From Verrucomicrobiota bacterium (GTDB lineage: Bacteria; Verrucomicrobiota; Verrucomicrobiia; Opitutales; Opitutaceae), in assembly GCA_023391285.1 (NCBI GenBank), contig JAEWBF010000039.1, forward strand, positions 62,001-126,000: 64,000 bases of DNA. Direction: 5' to 3'. The position numbers were made by a program, and so were the translations under genes. The notes under the pieces are model-generated. The model made no database searches, had not been told where the DNA came from, and saw only the letters and a list, made by a program, of their open reading frames with translations. Shown here piece by piece: positions 26,524 to 34,515 of the stretch (position 1 is the stretch's first letter; every line of letters begins with the position of its first letter).

Positions 26524-27918
26524 ATGAAAGCCTTCCGTCCGGCCCTCCGGGCCGTTCTCATCCTCGCCGTCGGCGCGTCCGCCGCGCAGGCCCAAACGCC
26601 GTCGCGCGACGACGAAATACAAGCTCTGCGCGAACAGATCCGGCAGCTTGACCAGAAACTCCGTGTCCTGGAGCGCAAGCAGGAGCTCAAGGACGAGGAA
26701 ACGGCCGCCGCTACCAAGGCTCTGCCGAAAATCACCACGAGCGATGGTCGTGTCGAAATCGCATCCGCCGACGGCGCGAACTCGCTCCGCCTCCGCGGAT
26801 TGGTTCAGGGCGATTTCCGCGCTTACGATTCGGCTAATAATCCCAACGACACGTTCCTGCTGCGCCGCGCCCGCCTGATCTTCGAAGGCAAGTTCGCCAA
26901 GAACTTCTCCTACGTCGTCCAGCCGGAGTTCGGTGGCACGATCCAGATCCTCGACGCCTATGTGAACGCCGGATTTTCGCCGAACTTCCAGGTGCGCGTC
27001 GGCAAGTTCAAGACGCCCGTCGGTCTCGAGCAGCTCCAGTCCGACCCGGTGGCGTTCTTCAACGAGCGCTCCGTCGCGACCGGTCTCACACCGAACCGCG
27101 ACGTGGGTCTCCAGATCTCGGGTGACGTCCTCGACAACCGCCTGAACTACACGTTCGCGGTGCTCAATGGCGTCCCGGACGGCGGTAACAACACGACCGG
27201 ATCGGCCGATTTCGACAGCAACAAACTCTTCGCCGCGCGTTTCTTCGCGACGCCGTTTGCGAACGACAAGGAATCCGCGCTGCGCGGTCTTGGCGTCGGC
27301 ATCGCTGGGAGCGTGAGCGATTTCGAAACCACCAGCGGTCGCGCTGCGAGCTATCGCACCGATGGTCAGCAGACGTTCTTCACTTATGATGCCAGCGTGG
27401 CGGCCGTCGGCCGGGGTGTGACCATCTCGCCCCAAGCCTACTTCTACCGCGGACCATTCGGCTTGCTCGCCGAATACATCGTTTCCTCGATCGAAGTGCA
27501 GCGCGGCGGCGTCGGCCGCATCGCGGACGTCAAGAATCACGGCTACAACCTGTCCCTGGGTTACGTGTTCACCGGCGAGGATTCGTCCTACCGGGGCGTG
27601 ACGCCGAAGACCACCTTCAATCCTTCCGCGGGCACGTGGGGCGCATTCGAGATCGTCGGTCGTATCGCCGGCGTGGATATCGACGACACCGTCTTCACGG
27701 GTCCGGCGAATCTTCGCTTCGCGAATCCGAACACCGCCGCGTCGGCGATCACCACTTACGGCCTCGGCTTGAACTGGTATCTCTCGCGCAGCGTTCGCGC
27801 CAACTTCGACATTTTCCACAACGAGTTCGATCTCGCGCCCGGCGCCACGCCGGCGGCGAACGCCCTCATCAGCGACGCTGAAACCGCCTTCATCAGCCGC
27901 CTCCAACTCTCGTTCTAA
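26524..27918 (+). CDS. Outer-membrane porin (OprO/OprP-like) with N-terminal coiled coil
   Basis: A 464-residue porin. A signal peptide (residues 1-23, cleaving after AAQA) is followed by a short coiled coil, EIQALREQIRQLDQKLRVLERKQ (~30-55), which probably forms a trimeric stalk in the periplasm. The rest is a beta barrel beginning LRLRGLVQGDFRAYDS, with VRVGKFKTPVGLEQLQSD typical of the phosphate-selective porin family, and ending in Phe (FISRLQLSF). Its place between YezD and Sbp suggests an anion channel that brings sulfate or sulfonates across the outer membrane. Specificity is inferred from context only. It ends 20 bp before the Sbp gene. Confidence 0.87.
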   Translation: MKAFRPALRAVLILAVGASAAQAQTPSRDDEIQALREQIRQLDQKLRVLERKQELKDEETAAATKALPKITTSDGRVEIASADGANSLRLRGLVQGDFRAYDSANNPNDTFLLRRARLIFEGKFAKNFSYVVQPEFGGTIQILDAYVNAGFSPNFQVRVGKFKTPVGLEQLQSDPVAFFNERSVATGLTPNRDVGLQISGDVLDNRLNYTFAVLNGVPDGGNNTTGSADFDSNKLFAARFFATPFANDKESALRGLGVGIAGSVSDFETTSGRAASYRTDGQQTFFTYDASVAAVGRGVTISPQAYFYRGPFGLLAEYIVSSIEVQRGGVGRIADVKNHGYNLSLGYVFTGEDSSYRGVTPKTTFNPSAGTWGAFEIVGRIAGVDIDDTVFTGPANLRFANPNTAASAITTYGLGLNWYLSRSVRANFDIFHNEFDLAPGATPAANALISDAETAFISRLQLSF

Positions 27919-27938
27919 TCTCAACGCATCCTAATCCC

Positions 27939-28937
27939 ATGAAATCGAAAGTTCTTCTTCTCGCCCTCGCGGGCATCACCCTCGGCACTGCGGCCTTCGG
28001 CAAATCGGTCGAGCTGCTCAACGTTTCCTACGATCCCACGCGCGAACTCTACACGGAGTTCAACAAGGCGTTCGCGAAACACTGGAAGGAAAAAACCGGC
28101 GGCGACGTCACCATCAAGCAGTCCCACGGCGGCTCCGGCAAACAGGCCCGGTCCGTGATCGACGGCTTGCAGGCCGACGTGGTCACGCTCGCCCTCGCCG
28201 GCGACGTCGACGCGCTCTACAACAACGCCAAGCTGATCCCGCAGGACTGGCAGAAGCGTCTGCCGCACAACTCCGCGCCTTACACCAGCACGATCGTATT
28301 CCTCGTCCGTAAGGGAAATCCGAAGGGCATCAAGGATTGGGACGATCTCGCCAAGTCCGGTGTGTCGGTCATCACGCCGAATCCGAAAACCTCCGGTGGC
28401 GCGCAGTGGAACTATCTCGCCGCCTGGGAGTTCGCGCGCCGCAAGTTCGGTGGCGACGCGCAAGCGAAGGAATTCGTTGCGAAAATCTACAAGAATGTCG
28501 CGGTGCTCGACAGCGGCGCTCGCGGCGCGACAACCACCTTCGTCCAACGTGGCATCGGCGATGTCTTCATCTCGTGGGAGAACGAGGCGTTTCTCGCCCT
28601 GCGCGAATTTGGCAAGGATCAGTTCGAAATCATCGTGCCGTCACTGAGCATTCTCGCGGAGCCGACCGTGACGGTCGTTGACAAGGTCGTGAAAAAGAAG
28701 GGCACCGAACAAGTCGCCAAGGCGTATCTGGAATACCTCTACAGCGAGGAAGGCCAGGATATCGCCGGTAAGAACTTCTACCGCCCCGCGGTCAGCGAGG
28801 CGGCCAAGGCGAAATATGCGAGCCAGTTCCCGAAGGTGGAGCTCTTCACCATCGGCGACGCGTTCGGCGGCTGGACGAAAGCCAAGAAGGATCACTTCTC
28901 CGATGGCGGCACCTTCGACCAGATCTACGCCAAGTAA
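27939..28937 (+). CDS. sbp: Periplasmic sulfate-binding protein (Sbp type)
   Basis: A 332-residue periplasmic protein with a signal peptide (MKSKVLLLALAGITLGTAAFG). Mature sequence: LLNVSYDPTRELYTEFN, IKQSHGGSGKQARSVIDGL, LPHNSAPYTSTIVFLVRKGN and NPKTSGGAQWNYLAAWEFA, the anion-binding SGG-W region. The C-terminus reads DHFSDGGTFDQIYAK. These are the canonical Sbp blocks, and sulfate is held by main-chain NH groups plus Trp. It would feed the CysTWA transporter encoded downstream. Compared with the second binding protein (29,818) it has the SGGAQW form of the loop and not SGNGRY, so it looks like the sulfate-preferring member. Confidence 0.93.
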   Translation: MKSKVLLLALAGITLGTAAFGKSVELLNVSYDPTRELYTEFNKAFAKHWKEKTGGDVTIKQSHGGSGKQARSVIDGLQADVVTLALAGDVDALYNNAKLIPQDWQKRLPHNSAPYTSTIVFLVRKGNPKGIKDWDDLAKSGVSVITPNPKTSGGAQWNYLAAWEFARRKFGGDAQAKEFVAKIYKNVAVLDSGARGATTTFVQRGIGDVFISWENEAFLALREFGKDQFEIIVPSLSILAEPTVTVVDKVVKKKGTEQVAKAYLEYLYSEEGQDIAGKNFYRPAVSEAAKAKYASQFPKVELFTIGDAFGGWTKAKKDHFSDGGTFDQIYAK

Positions 28938-29009
28938 TTGATTCAACCATTGACCGTGCGGCGTTCGCTACCAGGCGACCGGCGCGACCGCCGCACGGCC
29001 CACTCAACC

Positions 29010-29834
29010 ATGAATATCGCCATGAGTGCATCTTCATCCCGTTCCACCACGGTCGCCCGCGTGCTCGAACCGCCCGCGTCCGTCTCGTTGCTGGCCGCCT
29101 TCGGCGAACAGCTCTCGAGCCTCTACAAACTGGTTCAAGGGTCCAACCACGTCTTTGGTTCTCCTGTCGGGCCCTTCTTCGTCGATGGGCGTTCTTTCCA
29201 TCTTCCACGGTTCGTCTATTTCGGCCGCAACGCGTCCGATGCCGCACTGAAGCTTTCGTTTCTAGGCGGCTTTGACCATCGCGATTTGCGTCCGACGCTC
29301 GCGCTGCTGCGCCTGGTGGAAGGCATCACGTTGAAGCCGGATCTCGGCGAAGGGATGAGCCTCTCGTTCTTCCCGCTCGTCGACGTGCTCGGTCTCACGA
29401 CGGTTGCGCCCGATCGTGATCTTGCCGCGCACAGCTGGGCCAAGCCCACGGCGCCGGAAATCGAACTGCTCGAACGCGACGCGCGCCAACGCGCGTATCA
29501 CGGCTTCGTGCGACTCGAGTCAGGCATCGGGGAAGACACCGTGGTCGTGCGACTCCGCGCGCCGATCCCGTCGGAAAACTTCGCGCCGGCGCTCGAGTTG
29601 ATCTCTTCGGTCGACGTCGAGCCGCTGCCGGTTCGCTGGGAAACCGACGAGACGCCGCACACGGAACACGGTCCGCTGGCGATCGCCGACGACCTGCCGC
29701 TGCACCCGTTCGAACTCACCGTGCGGATTCCATCCGCGTGGCCCCTCGACCTCTATGCCGAGGCGGCCGCCTCCATCCTCAAACGCTTCGTTCTCCGCTA
29801 TCGCGGATTCATCTCCTATGCACAGCACCTTTGA
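29010..29834 (+). CDS. Degenerate M14-like protein (predicted inactive paralogue of the carboxypeptidase at 30,858)
   Basis: A 274-residue protein with no recognised family by direct reading. It aligns along most of its length with the intact M14 protein encoded at 30,858. The tail is the clearest part: HPFELTVRIPS... RGFISYAQHL against KPFDLIFETPA... PGFISYAQDL, same length with no gap. At every catalytic position the residue has changed: zinc ligands H68 to D89, E71 to D92 and H153 to E170; substrate Asn-Arg of KDLNREFW to Ala-Ala in RDLAAHSW; catalytic E228 to R239. It lacks a signal peptide, so it is probably cytoplasmic. It may be a regulatory or scaffold pseudoenzyme. ATG 29,022 is an alternative start. 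It overlaps the CysP-like gene by 17 bp. Confidence 0.7.
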   Translation: MNIAMSASSSRSTTVARVLEPPASVSLLAAFGEQLSSLYKLVQGSNHVFGSPVGPFFVDGRSFHLPRFVYFGRNASDAALKLSFLGGFDHRDLRPTLALLRLVEGITLKPDLGEGMSLSFFPLVDVLGLTTVAPDRDLAAHSWAKPTAPEIELLERDARQRAYHGFVRLESGIGEDTVVVRLRAPIPSENFAPALELISSVDVEPLPVRWETDETPHTEHGPLAIADDLPLHPFELTVRIPSAWPLDLYAEAAASILKRFVLRYRGFISYAQHL

Positions 29835-30834
29835 TCGTTTTGGCCGCGCGTTCGTCGCGGTTCTCGCGACGCTTGTCGTCGCTTCGTTCGCCCGCGCCGA
29901 TACCACGTTGCTCAACGTCTCCTTCGACGTCGCGCGCGAATTCTACAAAGAATACAACCCGCTCTTCGTCGCGCACTGGAAAAAGACCGCCGGCGAAACC
30001 GTCTCAATCAACCAATCGCACGGCGGCTCTTCGAAACAGGCGCGCTCGGTTCTCGACGGCTTGCAGGCTGACGTCGTGACGATGAACCAGCCGCTCGACA
30101 TCGACATCCTGCACACGCAGGGGCAGCTGCTTCCTGCCGACTGGGCGACCCGACTCCCGCACAACAGCGCGCCGTCATCATCGACGATCCTGTTTATCGT
30201 GCGGAAGGGGAATCCGAAGAACATCCGCGACTGGAGCGATCTCGTGAAACCCGGCGTCGGCGTGATCATCCCGAACCCGAAAACCTCGGGCAACGGCCGC
30301 TACAGCTACCTCGCCGCGTGGGGCTACGCTCTGCGCCAGCCCGGCGGCAACGAGGCGAAGGCACGCGAGTTCGTCACGAAGCTCTTCGCGAACGTGCCGA
30401 CGCTCGATACGGGCGGCCGCGGCGCGACGACGAGCTTCGCGCAGCGTGGAATCGGCGACGTGCTGCTGACGTTCGAAAACGAGGTCGCGCTCACGATTCG
30501 CGAACTCGGCGCCAATGAACTCGAAGCCGTGGTGCCCTCGACGAGCATCGTGGCGACGAATCCCGTGGCGTGGGTCGACAAGGTCGTCGCGAAGAAAGGC
30601 ACGCAGAAGGTCGCGCAGGCGTATTTGAAATATCTCTACAGCGACGAAGCGCAGGAACTCGCAGCGAAGCATCATTATCGCCCGGTGAACCCTGCGATCC
30701 TCGCAAAGTATCCCGATCGGTTTCCTGCGCTGCCGTTATTCACCGTCGAGGAGATTGCGGATTCCTGGCCCAACGCGCAGAAAACGCACTTCGCCGACGG
30801 CGGTGTGTTCGATCAGATCTACACCAAGAAATAA
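29818..30834 (+). CDS. cysP: Periplasmic thiosulfate/sulfate-binding protein (CysP-like)
   Basis: A 338-residue secreted binding protein with a signal peptide (residues 1-28, ending FARA). The blocks VTMNQPLDIDILHTQGQLLP, NPKTSGNGRYSYLAAWGYA and FDVAREFYKEYN resemble thiosulfate-binding CysP more than Sbp: SGN-R-Y replaces SGG-W and NQ replaces the LA of Sbp. It should deliver thiosulfate and/or sulfate to the same CysTWA permease as Sbp. The ATG at 29,818 lies inside the preceding gene (17 bp overlap), so its translation is coupled to that of the M14-like protein A. The M14 gene follows 23 bp after its stop. Confidence 0.88.
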   Translation: MHSTFDRFGRAFVAVLATLVVASFARADTTLLNVSFDVAREFYKEYNPLFVAHWKKTAGETVSINQSHGGSSKQARSVLDGLQADVVTMNQPLDIDILHTQGQLLPADWATRLPHNSAPSSSTILFIVRKGNPKNIRDWSDLVKPGVGVIIPNPKTSGNGRYSYLAAWGYALRQPGGNEAKAREFVTKLFANVPTLDTGGRGATTSFAQRGIGDVLLTFENEVALTIRELGANELEAVVPSTSIVATNPVAWVDKVVAKKGTQKVAQAYLKYLYSDEAQELAAKHHYRPVNPAILAKYPDRFPALPLFTVEEIADSWPNAQKTHFADGGVFDQIYTKK

Positions 30835-30857
30835 CCTCAACCCGCTTTTCTTCGCTC

Positions 30858-31649
30858 ATGTCGACCGCCGCCGCCATTTACGCTGATACCAGAATTCGCA
30901 CCGTGCGTGCGCTGCTGGACGGAGTGTGCGGCGACGTGGACGTGGAAACGATCGCTGAATTCGCGGCCGGCGGAACGCGCCACACCATTCCGCGTTTGCG
31001 GGTGGTGGGCGCTTACGCCGGCCACGACCCGATCCGGCTTGGCTTGTTCGCTGGCTTGCACGGCGATGAGCCGGCCGGTTGCTCGGCTCTGATCGAGCTG
31101 GCGAACGCCTGCATCGCCAATCCCGCGCTCGCGGCGGGTTACGAGCTCTATCTCTATCCGGTGTTGAACCCCACCGGCTACGAATGCGGGACGCGGGTGA
31201 ATCACAAGGGCAAGGATTTGAACCGCGAGTTCTGGCGGAACTCGTCCGCCAGCGAAGTGATCGCGATCGAACGCGAGCTCCGCGCGCAACCGTTTGCAGG
31301 GATCATCACCCTGCACGCCGATGACACGTGCGAAGGCATTTACGGCTACACGCATGGCCGCGTGCTGAACGAATCCCTGCTGGTTCCCGCGCTCGAGGCG
31401 GCGAGCCGGTTTTTGCCGATCGACACGCGGGCCATCATCGATGGATTCCCCGCCCGCGCTGGCCTGATTTGCGACTGCTTTTCGGGCGTGCTGTCGGCGC
31501 CCCCGGAGCAGCGGCCGAAACCGTTCGATCTTATTTTCGAAACGCCTGCTCAGGCCGACTTTCACGCCCAAGTCGAAGCCACGACCAGCGCATTGATTTC
31601 CATCCTGAAAACCTATCCCGGCTTCATCTCTTACGCACAGGATCTCTGA
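30858..31649 (+). CDS. M14-family zinc carboxypeptidase / AstE-ASPA-like deacylase
   Basis: A 263-residue soluble protein of the M14 superfamily, closest in style to succinylglutamate desuccinylase and aspartoacylase. Zinc ligands are visible: H68 and E71 in GLFAGLHGDEPAG and H153 in GIITLHADD. Substrate-binding Asn-Arg is in KGKDLNREFW (122-123). The catalytic Glu is probably E228 in LIFETPA. No signal peptide, so it acts in the cytoplasm. AstE/ASPA-type enzymes remove acyl groups from N-acyl amino acids, so one guess is hydrolysis of an acylated sulfur compound imported by this system. It sits between CysP and CysT; its stop overlaps the CysT start (TGATG). Substrate unknown. Confidence 0.78.
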   Translation: MSTAAAIYADTRIRTVRALLDGVCGDVDVETIAEFAAGGTRHTIPRLRVVGAYAGHDPIRLGLFAGLHGDEPAGCSALIELANACIANPALAAGYELYLYPVLNPTGYECGTRVNHKGKDLNREFWRNSSASEVIAIERELRAQPFAGIITLHADDTCEGIYGYTHGRVLNESLLVPALEAASRFLPIDTRAIIDGFPARAGLICDCFSGVLSAPPEQRPKPFDLIFETPAQADFHAQVEATTSALISILKTYPGFISYAQDL

Positions 31650-32482
31650 TGAGCACTGCTCGCGCTTCACGCTCCGTTTTACCCGGCTTCGGGCTCTCCC
31701 TCGGCCTCACGCTCACTTATCTTGGGCTGATCGTGCTCGTGCCGCTGTCGGCGGCGTTCATCCGCACCGCCGGCATGAGCTGGGCCGATTTCGTGGCGGC
31801 CGTCGCTTCGCCTCGCGTGCTCGCGTCCTACAAACTGAGTTTCGGCGCGTCGTTCGCCGCAGCTTCGGTGAACTGTTTCTTCGGGCTCATCGTCGCGTGG
31901 GTGCTCGTGCGTTATTCATTCCCCGGACGGCGCGTGGTCGACGCCCTCGTCGATTTGCCGTTCGCGCTGCCCACGGCCGTCGCGGGCATCGCGTTGACGG
32001 CGATCTATGCGCGCAACGGCTGGGTGGGGCAGTGGCTGGAACCGCACGGGATCAAAGTCGCCTTCAGCGAAATCGGCGTCTTCGTTGCGCTGACCTTCAT
32101 CGGCTTGCCGTTTGTCGTGCGCACGTTGCAACCCGTGCTCGAGGAACTCGAACCGGAGCTGGAAGAGGCCTCCGCGAGTCTCGGAGCCAACCGCTGGCAA
32201 ACGATCACGAAGGTGATCCTGCCGGAGCTTCTGCCGGCGTTGCTCACCGGTTTCGCTTTGGCCTTCGCGCGCGCGCTCGGGGAATATGGCTCCGTCGTGT
32301 TCATCTCGGGCAACATGCCCATGCGCACGGAGATCACGCCGCTGCTCATCATCACGAAGCTGGAGCAATATGATTACCGCGGCGCGACCGCGATCGCGGT
32401 CGTGTTGCTCATCGTCTCCTTCGTTCTGCTTCTCCTCATCAACCTGCTCCAGAAATGGAGCCGTCGTTATCATCGCATTTGA
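31649..32482 (+). CDS. cysT: Sulfate/thiosulfate ABC transporter permease CysT (CysU)
   Basis: A 277-residue inner-membrane permease with six predicted spans. The family-specific FALPTAVAGIALTAIYARNGWVG lies near residue 105. The EAA loop that touches the ATPase is EEASASLGANRWQTITKVILPELLP near residue 175. ALGEYGSVVFISGNMPMRTEI near 210 is diagnostic for CysT/CysW proteins. The start codon overlaps the stop of the M14 gene as TGATG, a strong sign of translational coupling. It pairs with CysW (3 bp downstream) and the ATPase CysA. Confidence 0.93.
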   Translation: MSTARASRSVLPGFGLSLGLTLTYLGLIVLVPLSAAFIRTAGMSWADFVAAVASPRVLASYKLSFGASFAAASVNCFFGLIVAWVLVRYSFPGRRVVDALVDLPFALPTAVAGIALTAIYARNGWVGQWLEPHGIKVAFSEIGVFVALTFIGLPFVVRTLQPVLEELEPELEEASASLGANRWQTITKVILPELLPALLTGFALAFARALGEYGSVVFISGNMPMRTEITPLLIITKLEQYDYRGATAIAVVLLIVSFVLLLLINLLQKWSRRYHRI

Positions 32483-32485
32483 CCC

Positions 32486-33364
32486 ATGGCGTCCGCCGTA
32501 GCCAGCACTCTCACGACCGCAAGGCGGTCTTCCACCACACCGCGCCGCGTCACGCAAGAAGCGTCCTGGGCCCGTTGGACTTTGACGGCCGTGGCGCTGT
32601 TGTTCCTGGCGTTCTTCCTCTTGCTGCCGCTCGCCGCGGTGTTCGCGGAAGCGTTCCGGCAGGGTGTCGGCGCGTATTTTGCGTCCTTCACCGACCCTGA
32701 CGCGCTGTCTGCGATCAAGCTCACGCTGATCACCGCCGCCATCGCCGTGCCGGCCAACACGCTCTTCGGCGTCGCGGCCGCGTGGTTGATCGCGAAGTTT
32801 CAATTCCGCGGGAAGAGCATTCTCACGACGTTGATCGATCTGCCGTTCGCGGTCTCGCCCGTGATCTCCGGTCTGATCTACGTATTGGTGTTCGGATTAC
32901 AAGGCTGGTTCGGTCCGTGGCTGCAGGAGCACGACATCAAGATCATCTTCGCCGTGCCCGGGATCGTGCTCGCCACCATGTTCGTCACCTTTCCGTTCGT
33001 GGCGCGCGAACTGATTCCGTTGATGCAAGCTCAAGGCACCGACGAAGAATACGCGGCGATCACGCTCGGCGCCAGCGGCTGGCAGACGTTCTGGCGCGTG
33101 ACGTTGCCCAACATCAAGTGGGGCCTGCTCTATGGCGTGATCCTCTGCAATGCCCGCGCGATGGGCGAATTCGGCGCCGTATCCGTGGTAAGCGGACACA
33201 TCCGCGGGGAAACCAACACGATGCCGCTGCACGTGGAAATCCTCTACAACGAATACAGCTTTGTCGCCGCGTTCGCCGTCGCATCGCTGCTGGCACTGCT
33301 GGCAATCGTGACTCTCGTCCTGAAAAGCCTGGTCGAGTGGCGCCACGCGAAGGCGCTGCGCTGA
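32486..33364 (+). CDS. cysW: Sulfate/thiosulfate ABC transporter permease CysW
   Basis: A 292-residue permease. A polar N-terminal tail (~30 residues) is followed by six membrane spans. FAVSPVISGLIYVLVFGLQGW near residue 115 and the EAA loop EEYAAITLGASGWQTFWRVTLPN near 190 are typical, as is ARAMGEFGAVSVVSGHIRGET near 222. Together with CysT it forms the membrane channel; CysA binds both EAA loops. It starts 3 bp after CysT. Sixty-seven bases separate it from cysA. Confidence 0.93.
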   Translation: MASAVASTLTTARRSSTTPRRVTQEASWARWTLTAVALLFLAFFLLLPLAAVFAEAFRQGVGAYFASFTDPDALSAIKLTLITAAIAVPANTLFGVAAAWLIAKFQFRGKSILTTLIDLPFAVSPVISGLIYVLVFGLQGWFGPWLQEHDIKIIFAVPGIVLATMFVTFPFVARELIPLMQAQGTDEEYAAITLGASGWQTFWRVTLPNIKWGLLYGVILCNARAMGEFGAVSVVSGHIRGETNTMPLHVEILYNEYSFVAAFAVASLLALLAIVTLVLKSLVEWRHAKALR

Positions 33365-33431
33365 ACCGTCAAACGCACCACCACCACCAAAGTTCAACGT
33401 TCGAAGTTCGGCGTTTCTTCCTCTTTCCCGC

Positions 33432-34484
33432 ATGAGCATCCAGGCCTCCAACATCAAAAAGACATTCGGTTCCTTCACCGCGCTGCAAGGCGTGGACTTG
33501 AATGTGCCGCGCGGAAAACTCGTCGCGCTCCTCGGGCCTTCCGGCTCGGGCAAGACGACGCTGCTGCGCATCATTGCCGGCCTCGAGCATGCCGACGAAG
33601 GCAGCGGCCATATTCTTTTCCATGGCGAAGACGTTACCGGCGTTCCGGCCGGCAAGCGCAAGGTGGGTTTCGTTTTCCAACACTACGCGCTTTTCCGCCA
33701 CATGACGGTCGCGCAGAACATCGCGTTCGGGCTCAAAGTGCGCTCGCGCAAGGACCGGCCGGCGCCAGCGGAGATCGACGAACGGGTGAAGAAACTCCTG
33801 GCGCTCGTGCAGCTCGACGGCCTCGACGCGCGCTTCCCCTCGCAGCTTTCCGGCGGCCAGCGGCAGCGTGTCGCGCTCGCCCGCGCACTGGCGGTGGAGC
33901 CGAAGGTGCTGTTGCTCGACGAGCCGTTTGGGGCGCTTGATGCGAAGGTGCGCAAGGAACTGCGCCGCTGGCTGCGCAAATTTCACGACGAGATTCAGCT
34001 CACGACCGTGTTCGTGACGCATGACCAGGAGGAAGCGCTCGAGATCGCCGACGAGGTCGTGATCATGAACAACGCGCGGGTCGAGCAGGTCGGCACGCCG
34101 CAGGAAGTTTACGACCGGCCTGCCTCCCCGTTCGTGTATCAGTTTCTTGGTAACGTGAACGTGTTGAAGGGCGAGGGCCTCAACTTCACGGGCGAGCCGC
34201 TCCGCCGCGGTGTGCTCCAGGCGAACGGCAGCGTCTTCGTCCGTCCGCACGACATCGAGATCGTCAATGACGTCCCCGGTTCCGACGGCACGCCCGCGGT
34301 GGTGCGTTACATCCATGCGGCGGGATCGCAAGCGAAGCTCACGCTCGAGCAGGTCCACACCCGCGATGTCGTCGATGTTGAAATCGCCCGCTCCGAATTG
34401 GAGACGCTCGAGTTGAAGATCAACGATCTCGTCCGCTTCCGCCTGCGTCAGGGACACTCCTTCGACGAGGATTACACCATCTGA
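33432..34484 (+). CDS. cysA: Sulfate/thiosulfate ABC transporter ATPase CysA
   Basis: A 350-residue ATPase. Walker A GPSGSGKTT is near residues 36-44, the signature LSGGQRQRVALARAL near 137-151, Walker B VLLLDEPFGALD near 157-168, and the switch His in TVFVTHDQEEAL. A TOBE-like C-terminal domain (about 245-350) includes VRPHDIEIVND and SQAKLTLEQ; in CysA it can carry regulation by sulfur metabolites. It energises CysT/CysW on the cytoplasmic face. The 67-bp leader before it contains short direct repeats related to AAGTTC/AACGTTC. Confidence 0.94.
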   Translation: MSIQASNIKKTFGSFTALQGVDLNVPRGKLVALLGPSGSGKTTLLRIIAGLEHADEGSGHILFHGEDVTGVPAGKRKVGFVFQHYALFRHMTVAQNIAFGLKVRSRKDRPAPAEIDERVKKLLALVQLDGLDARFPSQLSGGQRQRVALARALAVEPKVLLLDEPFGALDAKVRKELRRWLRKFHDEIQLTTVFVTHDQEEALEIADEVVIMNNARVEQVGTPQEVYDRPASPFVYQFLGNVNVLKGEGLNFTGEPLRRGVLQANGSVFVRPHDIEIVNDVPGSDGTPAVVRYIHAAGSQAKLTLEQVHTRDVVDVEIARSELETLELKINDLVRFRLRQGHSFDEDYTI

Positions 34485-34515
34485 ACTTTTCACCCTCCAA
34501 CCCCCGTATCCCATC

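Noticed and set aside
26521..27924. 467-residue open frame on the minus strand opposite the porin
   Set aside because: It mirrors the porin gene exactly, has no domain and shows the Arg/Val/Gly-rich composition expected of antisense frames in GC-rich DNA.
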